This document shows positions 1 through 12,200 of a DNA stretch of 64,000 nt, in pieces. The translations under genes and the position numbers were made by a program. A model generated the notes under the pieces. The model saw only the letters and a program-made list of their open reading frames with translations. It had not been told where the DNA came from and ran no database searches. The stretch is from Owenia fusiformis (Eukaryota; Annelida; Polychaeta; Sabellida; Oweniidae): the NCBI GenBank assembly GCA_903813345.2, contig CAIIXF020000009.1, positions 34,105,259 through 34,169,258 of the forward strand. Reading direction: 5' to 3'. Positions within the stretch are counted from its first letter, which is position 1. Each line of letters starts with the position of its first letter.

Positions 1-93
1 TCATGACATATTTAATTGACATTCATATTCTCCATGACATGTGCCATATGATTGACAGGATCTAAACTTTTACACAATAAAACATGTTTAAAG

Positions 94-633
94 TACAGTA
101 CAGTACAGCTCGGTACAGTACAGTTCGGTACAGTACAGTAAAGTACAGTATATTGCAATTTAGTACAGCTGGTACAGTACAGTACAATATGGTGTATTGC
201 AATACAGTACAGCTAGTACAGTACAGTACAATACAGTGTTTTGCAATACAGTACAGCTGGTACAGTACAGTACAATACTGTGTTTTGCAATACAGTACAA
301 CTGGTACAGTACAGTACAATACGGTGTATTGCAATACAGTACAACTGGTACAGTACAGTACAATACGGTGTATTGCAATACAGTACAGCTGGTACAGTAC
401 AGTACAATACGGTGTTTTGCAATACAGTACAACTGGTACAGTGCAGTACAATACGGTGTATTGCAATACAGTACAACTGGTACAGTACAGTACCATACGG
501 TGTATTGCAATACAGTACAGCTTGTACAGTACAGTACAATACGGTGTATTGCAATACAGTACAGCTGGTACAGTACAGTACAATTCGGTGTTTTGCAATA
601 CAGTACAGCTTGTACAGTCATACAGTGCAGTAG
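94..633. repeat. 44-bp minisatellite (TACAGTACAG-rich)
   Basis: About eleven units of 44 bp follow each other; the CTGGTACAG junction recurs at 301, 345, 389, 433 and so on. Units differ by a few substitutions (tgtattgc versus tgttttgc, aactgg versus agctgg). Because the unit avoids stops, overlapping Tyr/Cys-rich ORFs appear on both strands here; they are artefacts. There are no unique spacers, so this is not a CRISPR array. Confidence 0.95.
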
Positions 634-637
634 ATGA

Positions 638-2774
638 AGGGTTTATGTCACCTCCTCTTATTTACCCCATCCTTGATCCAAGGCTATTTCAATGCTTTCT
701 ATAGCAGTGATCCCCAATCTTGAAGAATGATTTACCAATCTATTTCTTTGTAAGAAAAAGGTAAATAAGAGAGGTTAATATAAAAGTACAGAACATGAAT
801 TTGGCATCAAATCAAAATAATTATTATGTTTTTGGTCAAATTCCATATCAGTCACTTTATACATGTAAATGACATAGTCTTGCACCAGGCCCCCTCCCCA
901 CATCTACCACATCTGAGTGGAATGAAGGGTTGAGACTTGTTGCTAGACTAAACTGTATGATTTATGGTATACACAGTGTATTATATATTATGTTATAATG
1001 AAAGATGAAATATATACAAATTATTAATATATTCAATTACATGATTTTTATGTTGATTTATATCAACCAGGTCAACTTGATTCAACTTTCACCTGATTGA
1101 GGTGATCAGCCTTTTTATGCCCTTTTAATTTGAGGGTTAATCCAGTTCATGTGGGAAATGATGATGTTCAATGTCACCATAACTTGCAACAAGGCATTTA
1201 CTTCCTTTGTTATGAACATTATCAAAGTCAAACTGAGTTCAATAGGGCCTTGCAGAGTTGTTTGTATGGGATAAGGGTTGGGGTGAAATGTACAACAATC
1301 AATTGAAAGTTGCACCGATCTACATACTGACAGACGGACAGCCATCCAATATCATTTACAAAATAAAGATGAGAATGTTGAATAGTAATCTGAGTGACAG
1401 AGTCCAATTCAACTACCAAATTATTGAAAAGGGTAAATGAAAAGTGCCTTAATAAAGGCTCAGTGCATAATTTCAACTTATGACTCCATCATAAATTTAC
1501 TTTTTTTTTATTTAAATTATAGTATTTGTAAGCATGTACCTGTTATTAGTCCTGTTGTGCTGATTTACACATGTGTTGTATGAGATCCGATTAATATACA
1601 TGTACTTACCCAGGGACCATAGACCAACACGTTACTTCAATAAGTTAAAAAATGTTATTTTACAATAACTGTCTTTGGAAAATAATTACCATGTCCCTGT
1701 TTAAAACAAATGGAAAAATTATTGCAAAGACAAACCTATATGGTATTTTCATTCAACAACTACCAGGATAGACACATAAACCACTTCATTGACATTTATT
1801 TATACTCATATTTAAATCTAGTATGAAGAAAATCGGAGTTATTTTGTACGGGTTGGGTTGCTTTTGTACGTAATCCATTAAGATGCTATTAATGGAAATG
1901 ACCTTAATCATTATGAAAATCAGCTGATTTCTGGTATGTTAACCTGTACATGTGATATAATTAAAGTCAAAGAGCAAACAAGTTCACTCATCATAAAACA
2001 GGCCAAGGTTTCAAAACTGTTCTAAACAAAGATTATATAAGAGCTTATTAGGTATCACACTTGTTGGCATTCGTACAGGTATGGGGGTCAATGAAACGCG
2101 ATTATGGTTATGTGAAAGGAAGGCTAGGAGGAATAAGAGATCCTAGATAAAGGTTAGATAAGAAATGGTACAGTTGTAAAAAAGTTGTAAATGTATCGGG
2201 AAATGTATAATCAATGACTATAACAAGGTAGAGTTAGGAAGGGGACAACCCTACTTTATGCTATTATCAAAGATGAACTAGATCAAGAGGTCCAAAATAC
2301 TTGAAACAAGACTATCTTAGACAGTGCAATCCCCAACATCTGCCTGCTTTGTTTAAAATCGGGTGCGATAAATCAGAATGCGTTTTGCACAATCGTATCT
2401 TCTCTACCAGTCAACATTCGGTTTTTAAATTAACACCATTTGTCCCAAAAGTTATTGATCGTGCCTCTTTTGATTATTTACACTGACCATGCTGCCATTT
2501 GCCGCCAAAATGGATTTGTTGATACTATTTAGTCATACCAATTCTTCCAATTTTGATTGGTTACTAGTTATCGAAATGAATTCTTCCAACCAATCAAATT
2601 GATGAAATTGATTAACTTATGCCAAATATGGAACATGGGTGCCTGGGAGAAATACTTGCATCAATGCGGTACACATAAAACTGGAAAGCGAGTACCATGA
2701 TCAAAATAACCTATTAAGTATAAGTTACACACGCAGATGCTAGCAGTAAAGAAATGCTGAACTAAACCAGGAAA
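638..2774. other. intergenic, no gene seen
   Basis: AT-rich sequence without a convincing exon. A fragment around 1225-1345 ends in a gacagacggacagcc motif like the 3' ends of dispersed repeats elsewhere in the window. The sequence just upstream of 2775 is presumably the 5' UTR and promoter of the next gene, but no clear core promoter motif stands out. Confidence 0.6.
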
Positions 2775-5700
2775 ATGAGAATTTCATACAGTTTGGCGAT
2801 TTTTTGTTGTGCCTTAGTAACCACAGGTAAGCAATGGTTTTTTCATATCGTAAGTCACTCTTTCTTTGTTATTTGTTAGTTAACTCATGGGCCTCTAGTT
2901 TGGTTTCAAATTTGGTCCCATTTTTATGTTTGTGACTTACTGTGGTTTTGTGAGAGCATGGACCTCCATCCCCACAAAGAGTTCGAATTCAAACATTTAC
3001 AAGGTGTTTTCAATGAATTAAGCTACAATAACATTCATTGCACATTTGCATTAGAACAATTACTAGCATTAACTTCGCATTTGTTATCTTTTCGAGGGGA
3101 GGGGGAAGATGGAGGTCAATGCCTCGGTAAACTTTAAAGTACAACTACTTTCACTTGCAATCCTTTCCTCATCTGTTTGTGCTTGATGTAATATGATGAA
3201 TTCTAATTCTGAATTGTGAATTTTGTGTTTGTATAATTAAACATCTTAAGCAATCGACTATGATGACCACTGTGAATGTATAGTTTTAAATTGTTTTTTT
3301 TTGTTTTGAACGTTTTTCTGTTACAAGGGCAAATCAGCTGTTTACTATATTACTAGGCATAGCTCCATAGCTCTGGTCATGTTACCTTTAAATTAGCACA
3401 CACGGATCTTGACGATCTCAAAAACATCCTTTCCTCCAAAACGTTATATTTCATGTATTTGCCTATTTGATATGGGAATGGCATTTTGCAGAATGAAATT
3501 GATGTACATGGAGAATGGACTGCGTGGCCAATGATTGGGGAAAATCCAGGGCCTAGATTTAAAAATATTGTTTGGCCAAGTTTATTTCATGTATAAAGGA
3601 TTTGTGGAAAGAAATGTTGACCAACGTCGTAATCGCCTCTATTTTTATCACAGCCAAATATGCTTACATCTTTGTGCATGTTTGCACTGTTTATTGATCA
3701 GTGATAACAACTTTTAAACCAAAACAATAATACACTGTACGATTGTACCTTTAAAACCTTTTATGATGGTCCCCGAACGCTTAAGACTACAAGAATGACC
3801 TTGATGTGAATAAAGTTTTAAAACGAAACAATCAATCAAAAAGTGTCAGCTTATGATATCAATAGTAAGGTGAACGAAGATTTTATTCAAAAGTAGATTC
3901 AAATCAGTAACCCAAGGTTCACAAGTTGGCGAGGAGCATTCAAAAAGTTACTTGATCGGTTTCCGTATGATCGAGTAGCACTTAGCAGCAGCTAACCTGG
4001 GATTCATGACATTTCTTCTTCATAGTTGAACTATTTATACGAATTAAAAAATAAGAAATGGAAAATAGAATGAGCTAGTCTGGTTGTGAGGCTGAGCAAA
4101 AGGCCTAGGGTTGGCGTAATATGAATAGATATTCCATTTGTACAGTTTCTTCGGTGGTTATAATGACTTCTCAGAGATGGATCTCTTCCAGCCTTTCTTT
4201 TTTGTTGGGATATATGATTAAAAATATCTCCAATCAGCTTTGAGGATGTAAACCAAACAAACTGTGCGTCACTTTAAGATATTATTTTAGAAATAACCTA
4301 GTGCCGCTTACAAATATTTACAACAAGAGATATGTAGCTGAAACGATGAATCCAAATGTTTAGTTTTGACTCTAAACGCTTTTGTAAAGTACAGGGTAAT
4401 CCAAAATGATATGAAAGCCTATTATGTTTTGACTTATATTGACTTTGTCAACAAGGATGGGATCTTATTCATTTTTAGAGAGCGTTTTTGATTGCCCAAA
4501 CACAGACGCTCGCCTTAGTGTCAACCACTTTATTTAAATTTTGAAAAAGCTTTTCTGCTCATACACTGTCATATCAAGTTATTTAAAATTGTGAGTTTTA
4601 CGTTTATTTCTTTGCCATAATTTCCAAATAAGCAAGTCATTTCTGATTTGCTTTCATAAACATTATTTTCAAAGCCGTGTTGTGTCCGCTTATCCTACTC
4701 TCCAGTAAAATCGCAGTCACATTTGCTCTACGGCGGCCGTAGCTTAATAAAATCTATATAGAAAATCTATATTCTATATTCAGCTAAATCTCATGCTGCA
4801 CATTTCTCTCGATTTTGGAAAGCTACGGCCGCTGTACGTACGGTTGCTGTAAATCAAATGTAACTGAGGTGGCTGATGCAATGCAGATTGTATTCGTGAT
4901 TGAATACGTTTATCATTCCACGGGATGTGTTTTCAATTAGTGTAACTTTTTACGAAGCTAAAACTATATTTTTGAAACCAACACGTATGGTTATAGACTA
5001 AACGGTGTGAATCAAAGTTATGAGCGTTTTTATTCATGGAATTTGTTGGGTCACCCAGTATTTACATTTAGACGATGTGGTAAATTTTAGAAACTGTTGA
5101 AACTCTCTATTTAACAAAACATCGTACGATTTCCGGCACTAAGGGGGTCAAGTATTGCTTGACTTGTTATGGCTGCTGCATTCAAGTGGTTTACGTGATC
5201 TATTTGGTTTCCCTCATTCATGCCAGCAGCAGAAATTTAAAAGACGTTACCATCGTTTATTGAACTTGACATAGTGTAAAAATAAAATCTCACAAAGGGT
5301 ACTTGAACACCTGTCTTTCTGACTGGAAACAAACAGCCTAACATATTTTTACTCCGCCCCACAAATCTTTTCCAAGTACAGTGTAGTTCAGTCTATGGAT
5401 GATTTTCATTTGTGATTTTAATAATTACAGATGCAGCGGTACCTGACAGCATTCTGCGACGCGCCAAGGCTCGTGCTGAGGCACAACAAGATCGCTATGA
5501 GACGCAAGCCAATGCAAAGATAAGACAGGACGAGGCTGACAAGAACAAAAATGAGCCTAAATCTGATGATTCTATCACAATCATAGAGCGAAGACCAACT
5601 TCTAATTCTGATTTGGAGGACGCTAAAGCAAGTATGTATAGACAGATGATGAATTACAGAAACCGAGGACACAGTCGCCATCGTGGAGGTACGAAATCAA

Positions 5701-6170
5701 CGACTGACAAATCACGCCCATTAGACAATACAAGGAAGATCAACAGGCCAACAAATCGTAAATCGGAACCAGTGAAAGAAAAAACAATACGCCTTACGAG
5801 TTTTCGAGTGCCTGCTAAAGAGGACACCGACACAAAAAGACGCTTCAAACTTAGAAGGTTTCGGCCGAGTAAGCAAAAATGTTGCAAAATTGGAGAAAGG
5901 GTTGGAAAGAAACGACTTTCATGCGATGTCAACTTGCACGAGTCATATCACACAAAATTTGATGACCCCAAATATTCATCATTGCTTGAGATAACGTATT
6001 CTAAAGTACTTGCCAACAAGATCGCCATGTGTTCCAAGGACTATGCTAAAAACTTCAATAAATGTTGTCGTTATCGCGCGCATTATGTGAAAGAAATGGA
6101 TGAATGCAAGAAGCTGCGAGGTTATAAAAAGAAAGCATGCAGGAAAACTGTTCGTCATCGATATCCATAA
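2775..6170 (+). CDS. secreted basic Cys-rich protein, anaphylatoxin-like cysteine pattern
   Basis: Two exons, 2775-2826 and 5431-6170, joined in phase (G|AT) with a gtaagc donor and an attacag acceptor; 263 residues. Exon 1 encodes a classic signal peptide (MRISYSLAIFCCALVTT), so the product should be secreted. The middle is charged, Lys/Arg-rich and probably disordered (residues 20-165), with RR, KR and KK sites that proprotein convertases could cut. The C-terminal 96 residues hold eight cysteines: CC at 168-169 with G172, C182, C218, F226, CC at 229-230, C243 and C254. The order C-C-x2-G...C...C...F-x2-C-C resembles the anaphylatoxin-like module of complement C3/C4 and fibulins, with a longer central loop. 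A simple AATAAA follows the stop. Family membership is inferred from spacing only; a shell- or mucus-matrix protein is an alternative. Confidence 0.72.
4711..4868. mobile_element. foldback (MITE-like) element in intron 1 of the secreted gene
   Basis: The left arm (agtcacatttg, then ctacggcggccgtagctt, about 4711-4743) is matched in inverted form by the right arm (aagctacggccgctgta, then caaatgtaact, about 4828-4868). The spacer is AT-rich and non-coding. The arms also contain a small palindrome, CTACGGCGGCCGTAG. Confidence 0.6.
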
Positions 6171-6502
6171 TCACACAACTACAATCTTCAAGTGCTTTGC
6201 CTACATCCATCCCATAACAACTCGGGAAATAGGTGGGGTGGCCATGGCCAAGACTATATATTAATTGCAGATGTATTCATATTTTCAATTATTATACAAT
6301 GACGTTCGACAGACGATATTATAAATGGGTGTAGGAGAAAACCCTGTCACTCAGGAAGTTTTTTGTGCTAATCTCGGACATACATATGATACAGGACTTG
6401 TTACCAGTTTGATTTTCAGTGAAGAGTTTATACCTTGAAAATGCAAGATGTGTAAATATATCAGGTTATCACATTGTAAATATGTAAAAATGTACAGTTG
6501 TA

Positions 6503-6508
6503 AATAAA
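6503..6508 (+). terminator. polyadenylation signal of the secreted Cys-rich gene
   Basis: Canonical AATAAA about 330 bp after the stop codon at 6170, followed by AU-rich sequence. It gives a plausible 3' end for the two-exon transcript. Confidence 0.6.
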
Positions 6509-6639
6509 GATATATAAGTAATTAAAATGGGATGTTTGTTGGGGTAAAATCGTTCGCTTGTCCCCTTATCACACCAAACAAGTTCTGAGAACGTTCAATC
6601 TCGTCCTAAAATACGATGCTAGTTCTTCTGTAAACAATA

Positions 6640-6775
6640 GGGAGTTTAAGCTAGCATATAAAATCGAAACGCCAACCTATACGTATGACCAATCACCCAT
6701 ACAAATACATCGCTTAAATATTTTCCTTTCACGTTTAGGTGAAAAACATTGCAAGCTTAAACTCCCAATTATCTT
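6640..6775. repeat. short inverted repeat
   Basis: agggagtttaagct near 6648 pairs with agcttaaactccc near 6755, about 90 bp apart. It is non-coding and lies just downstream of the secreted-protein gene. It may be a MITE remnant, but no target duplication is obvious. Confidence 0.4.
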
Positions 6776-7397
6776 CAATACACGTCTAAAAATTGAGTTG
6801 TAACGTCCTTCAGAACTATTCCCTTTGATTTGAACGTGGAAGAGCTGTTCAGGTGAATGGATGCCAGAACGAATTTTGAGCAGTCTCAAATTTCTGGAGC
6901 TCATCCACGTCCGAACACATCCTTGAAGTTTATGATGGACACCCGAATGGGAACGTGTCACCCGTCTATAGGTTTTATACACATAACACAACTAACCGTG
7001 TACAAGATGTAAATGAACAAGGCATGGAATTTATTGCAATAAAAATACATTCAATTCGTAAAAATATCATCAATATAATATCTTATACATTTGCATACAA
7101 ATAAATATGCATTTGTGTTTTGTAAAATTATAATTGGCTTATGTGGAGTAAACGATCCTCACCAAATAATAACATGCAGCATATGAATCAAACATTCCAT
7201 TCGAAATACATTGATTGTTTTATATTTGTAGACCTATTTGATACAATAAATTATATGCTTCACAGTTTATAAGCAATTTAATATATTGTACAAATCAGAG
7301 ACATATAGTGAGCAAAATTTTTATATGCCTCTAGATAAATGAAACTATTACCCTTTTTATTACCCTTTTCATGTCTCCAACACCAGAGCATATAATA

Positions 7398-8006
7398 CGG
7401 CATTTACATGCAAAATGTCACCACCTGTCAAATGTTACAGATGCCGAGCACCAAACATGACGCCAACCACCGAATGCTGAACACCAAACGTTGCCCACAA
7501 AAAAAGTTGGAGACGATAACATGTCACCCCTTCTGGTCGTGACATAAAAACTTATGCCCCTGGCACAACATAGTCATTATATCTGACACAAGTATCCATT
7601 ACTCTTCGAGTTATAGCAAAACATGTGTATGGGTAGTCCTAGTGTTGTTTCAGAAATGGCTATTATGTTTTGAAACAACAAATTTTAAACTAGATCAATA
7701 TGATATGTCTTTTTGCTATAAAATTACCATAACATAATATCATAATTTTGGAGGGACTGAATGTTCATAACAACTAGTTAAAATTGTTAATCTACTACCT
7801 ATTCAATAGTATTTTGATTTATTTCCTGAAAGATCTGCAAATTCAATTAGCTGAAAATGTTAACGTTTCCATGAAATACACAGAGTGATTTTCATCAAAG
7901 ATAACAAACAAGGCATTAACACACACCTGCCATTTGTTACAGACGCTGAACACCGTCCACAAAAAAGGTGGAAGCAATATGTTACCACTTGTAATGGTGA
8001 CATAAA
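7398..8006. repeat. two fragments of a dispersed repeat (GTCACCACCTG family)
   Basis: Fragments at about 7398-7555 and 7903-8006 share the order: ggcattwac, aaaatgtcaccacctg, rttacagayrc, a run of acaccaaa/caccgtccacaaaa, then a ttgga box and a closing gtgacataaa. Related copies lie at about 54673-54785 and 57165-57425 in introns of the SAFB-like gene, and a reverse piece near 21660. No ORF is associated. Confidence 0.6.
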
Positions 8007-9251
8007 AAATCAACGTTTACCTAAGACTAAGATGAATTGTCACTAACGGTTTACCCTGAAATTATATCTAATTTTCATCGTCAGTTACCCTTTTCTGTCT
8101 ACTTCCATGAAAATTTAATTGGTGTAAACCAAAAAATTACCCTTTCTGTATATTATAGAAATCTAATACTACAAATCCAAATATATCATGAATATATAAA
8201 TCATCTATAGATATATAATATGATGGTTTATCATACGTATCTTAGATACAAAAAACAACACATACAGTAGCAAGCTGACTAATATTCTATATACCCTTTA
8301 TCAATTACCCTCTGCAAATATTTGTAGCTTTATCTTTGTTTTCCATACTTAAAACATAAAGGTCACGTATTCTTTGAAACTTAGCTGTCTATTACATCTA
8401 TACATAAATAAAATTGTAAACTTTTCTGTATCAGATTATTATCACACAAGTAGAATGAGTAATTTAACATAGGCTTTCATTCTCATTTCATGCGCAAACG
8501 GGTCAAATGTTTTTCAACTAGGTCCACCTTAAACCCATGCATTGATAAATCAAGGTAAACTAAGTTGACAGGCTGATTAATGTGGATCTCATACATATAG
8601 GCTTCCATCCAAATAGGTCCACGGAATTCCATGCAGCTTACATTAAGCGCCCTCTTTTCAAATTTACTTTTCATTCTTTTTATGGAAATATAATGCTGGT
8701 TATCAGGTTATAAACTCCTCATATTTCATATGATGAAGTGGAACTATTATGACATCACTCCAACATTCTATAATGCCTTATCCATGTTATCACAGGTAGT
8801 AATCAAACAGCACTCTCCTGCAAATCCACACATTTCTATAAAAAGTCGTGAGATTTTGGAAATTTTTTGACATCAAATCCTCTTTCTTGGAAGTTCATCT
8901 ATCTAGCTTATTTTTGTTAGTATATTCAGCTAGCGTAATGTGTTTCACATCATCTGTGATTTTTAGGATACTTAAATAAGTTTAGGTTGTTCGTGAGACT
9001 GCACACAAATTGGAATCTCAACTGTGTGCCAGTTTATGAAGAAGCTTGAGGTCAGCTGACGTCAGCCATGGATGAATAGGGTAGGTAAATATGTGATTCT
9101 ACTTAATAGATCGAAACAGATACTCTGTGAGTGTGCGATTTTTTACCCGGATCATGCAGTTTTGCAAGAAGGTGCTGTTTGATTACTACAGTACCTGTGC
9201 TTGTAAGTTATATATTGCCTTACTGAATAGAGCATCATTGTATGATCAATT
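8007..9251. other. intergenic, AT-rich, no gene seen
   Basis: No exon or repeat that I can support. The segment just below 9252 should hold the 3' UTR of the minus-strand NPL-like gene. Confidence 0.5.
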
Positions 9252-12200
9252 TCATACTTTTACCCAATCAAAAAAATTAACAGCCTTCAGCTCACTCTGC
9301 AATTTTTCTGCAAGGTCAGAGGTCAAGGACACCAATGGCAGACGTACAGGCCCAAGGTCAAGGTCAAGCATTGGCATCATGCTCTTACCAACAGCAAAGC
9401 TTTGAGGACCAGTTCCTGAAGGAGTGCAGGGAAATGTACGATTATTATGATGTTTCAACTAAATGTCACGAATGAAATAAGTTTTTCCTTGACTTTTTTC
9501 TTTTTGTTATCAATTGATTCCAATGATGCAGTTTGGAACTATGTTTTTGTTTGAGTCATTTTGGAACATTTGGGTCATAACATGCATATTTGGCTTCATT
9601 TATGCACATATATGGCCATAGTATTAATATTATGTAATATGTATTATAAAATTGCATCAGCCATCACTTACCATATTTACTTCTAACGTTTACAACTTTC
9701 TGGCATGCCTCTTGGGCATTTCTAGCTGCCTCAAGGTCACCAGAATTAAAGGCTTCAATAATTTTGTTGAAATATGGGGCCATGAAAGCACTTGTAACAA
9801 TCGCTTCTGATCCTAGAGATAGTGCTGCTAAATATTGCTGGAAATTAAATGATTTCAATAAAATGATCAACATTATTTAAAATAAAATATACAAAAAGTA
9901 TTAACAAAAATGAAATAAAAAAAGAATTTACGTTTTTCAATTCTCTCACATCAAATACTGTAGTACAATAAAACAAAGTGTGCTTTTAATGCTGTTAAGT
10001 AAATATCATTTTTAAACTTTAAGCATGTACCTCATACATCTTTAATTACTTAATAATTTAATTATGTTGCTTACATCATCAGTCCCCATCATGAACTGGT
10101 AACCACGGTGTTCCCTCATCCCTGTGAACAGACTGGGAAGTTGCGGAGATGAATGTTTTACTCCGCGTAGTGTCTTTATTTCATCTTTAGCAAGATCAAA
10201 GAATCTTGAGACACTTACTAAAATGGTAAACAAACATTTTTAATTAAAAATAATCAGAGTTGTCTGAAAAGAAATATTGCCAGGAAGCCAGGAATTTTGA
10301 ATATCAGGGTTTTAACAAAAAATTTAAAAATTTGGAGTAAACACTAAAAATCAGGATTTACCCTAATCTAGATCTGGAGTTGACAGATAGGTACGAGTAT
10401 TTTTACATACAGAAAAATGAGACGAGTATCCAAATGACTTACTGTAGACGTTTGTCATTATATTGAAGTCGTAGAGATAGAATGGAGTATTGGGAGCAGC
10501 ATCTGCCACTTCTTTCATATAGCTCACTACACTCTCTGAAAATGAACCATATACATGTAATCACAAAACTATTTTTGCTTCTTTTCACAACCTTTAATTT
10601 ACTAAACAGGACAATTCGGACTCTGTGGATCCTTTTCAACTGTTATAAGAACTGAATTGCTACAAAAAATGGCAATCAATTAATTAATTGACAAGAAAAA
10701 AATAGTTTTGTGATTTAATGATCCAACCTGAAGAACATGTTTAAGCATATACATGTAGTTCTAATAGAAATGTCATGAAGAGGTATTATAAGTTCTGCTG
10801 CTCCAGTTCTGAGAACTTTATTGACCCTACTAAACTCTCAGGCTATTGTTTTCATCCTCTTTTACTAAAAGATCTCACATTTTTCTCTAGCTAATTTTTA
10901 ATTACTCCAGGTTTCTAATTAAAAAGTCTCATTTTCTCTGCAATACAATGCATCTCACTTATTTAATTGCCAAAATGATTATATATGTACATGTATAATG
11001 AACTCTAACAATGAATCCTATAATTGAGTTACCCTTTTCAAAATTTGATTTCACTTCCTTTAAAAGGCTTGTACCTACCTTCATTATTGGCTCTAAAGAA
11101 AGATGGCGCTATACATGCTATGCCATCTACTCCAATACTTTCTGCATGGCTGGCCTTGAAAGATAAACTTATATAAACTACATGTATATTTAGACACATT
11201 AGCATAAAAACATGTGAGACAATCAGATTACAAACATATGAAGACACTAAATTCAAGATATAAATGTACATGTTATAGTTATTAATTTATGTCAACAAAA
11301 TATCTCGAGGACAATCATGTATATTATTTTCAGAAAAGTAACTTGTATGATATATGTGCCAATACACTAATATTACTACTATCAATATTACGACATTTAA
11401 CAAAAATGCTTTCCTAACTGAATCAACTTTGATTTGTGACTTACTAGTTGAATACTGTCTTTTAGGTTACCAGTTCCGATGTGCAACAATATGGATTCAA
11501 ACCTTGAGAATTTGCATAAAACAAAAAGAGTAAGGTTTGCAAAAATAAATAAATGGAAAGGACAGACAAATATGAGTACAGAAGATAAAACAAAAACATA
11601 ACTGTAAAATAGGAATATCTTACATGGGCGTAGCCAGAGGGGTGTGGGCTGTGAAAAATCATAGTTTGAAATGGTTAGAATGCACCATATATAATGTAAA
11701 TTCTAACCCCCCCCCCCTTAACGCAAACCCCAAAAATCGCACCCCTCTTGACGCCCATGTCTTACCATAAATTTCTCTTGAACATATAAAGAAATTGCAT
11801 GTATTTTAATGATAACAAATTAAAGCACATTAAAAAGCAATTAGGCTAAATGCCAACGTACCAAAGGTTCGAGCGTAAAGGAATAATAAATCAAAATATT
11901 TGGGCAAAGCCTTCCTTTAAGAGGCATGAAACATAAGTGAGAATCAATTTAAGAAATAACCTTGAATATTTGGACAGATTTGAAGTAATAAATACTGATG
12001 TTATTATCAAATGTAAAAGATGTACCTACTTGTCTTTTTGCTGCATCCAAAGTTCCGCAGTTTTTATTCTCTCCTCCATTGTCATTGACAACCCCTCACC
12101 AGTTGTGCCATTTACTATAAAATGGTGTGGTGAACAATTAATATGTAAAGTGTGAAAATACATTATTTGTCATGACTTGAGATTGTTCGAAAAAAGGTGA

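Noticed and set aside
94-633. Possible CRISPR array
   Set aside because: Units are contiguous without unique spacers, and the genome is eukaryotic.
62-704. Six long overlapping Tyr/Cys/Val-rich ORFs on both strands
   Set aside because: They are forced by the stop-free 44-bp tandem repeat; every frame is open and none has protein-like composition.
5418-5932. Two antisense ORFs opposite the secreted Cys-rich exon
   Set aside because: Shadows of the real exon, which has a signal peptide and correct splice sites on the other strand.
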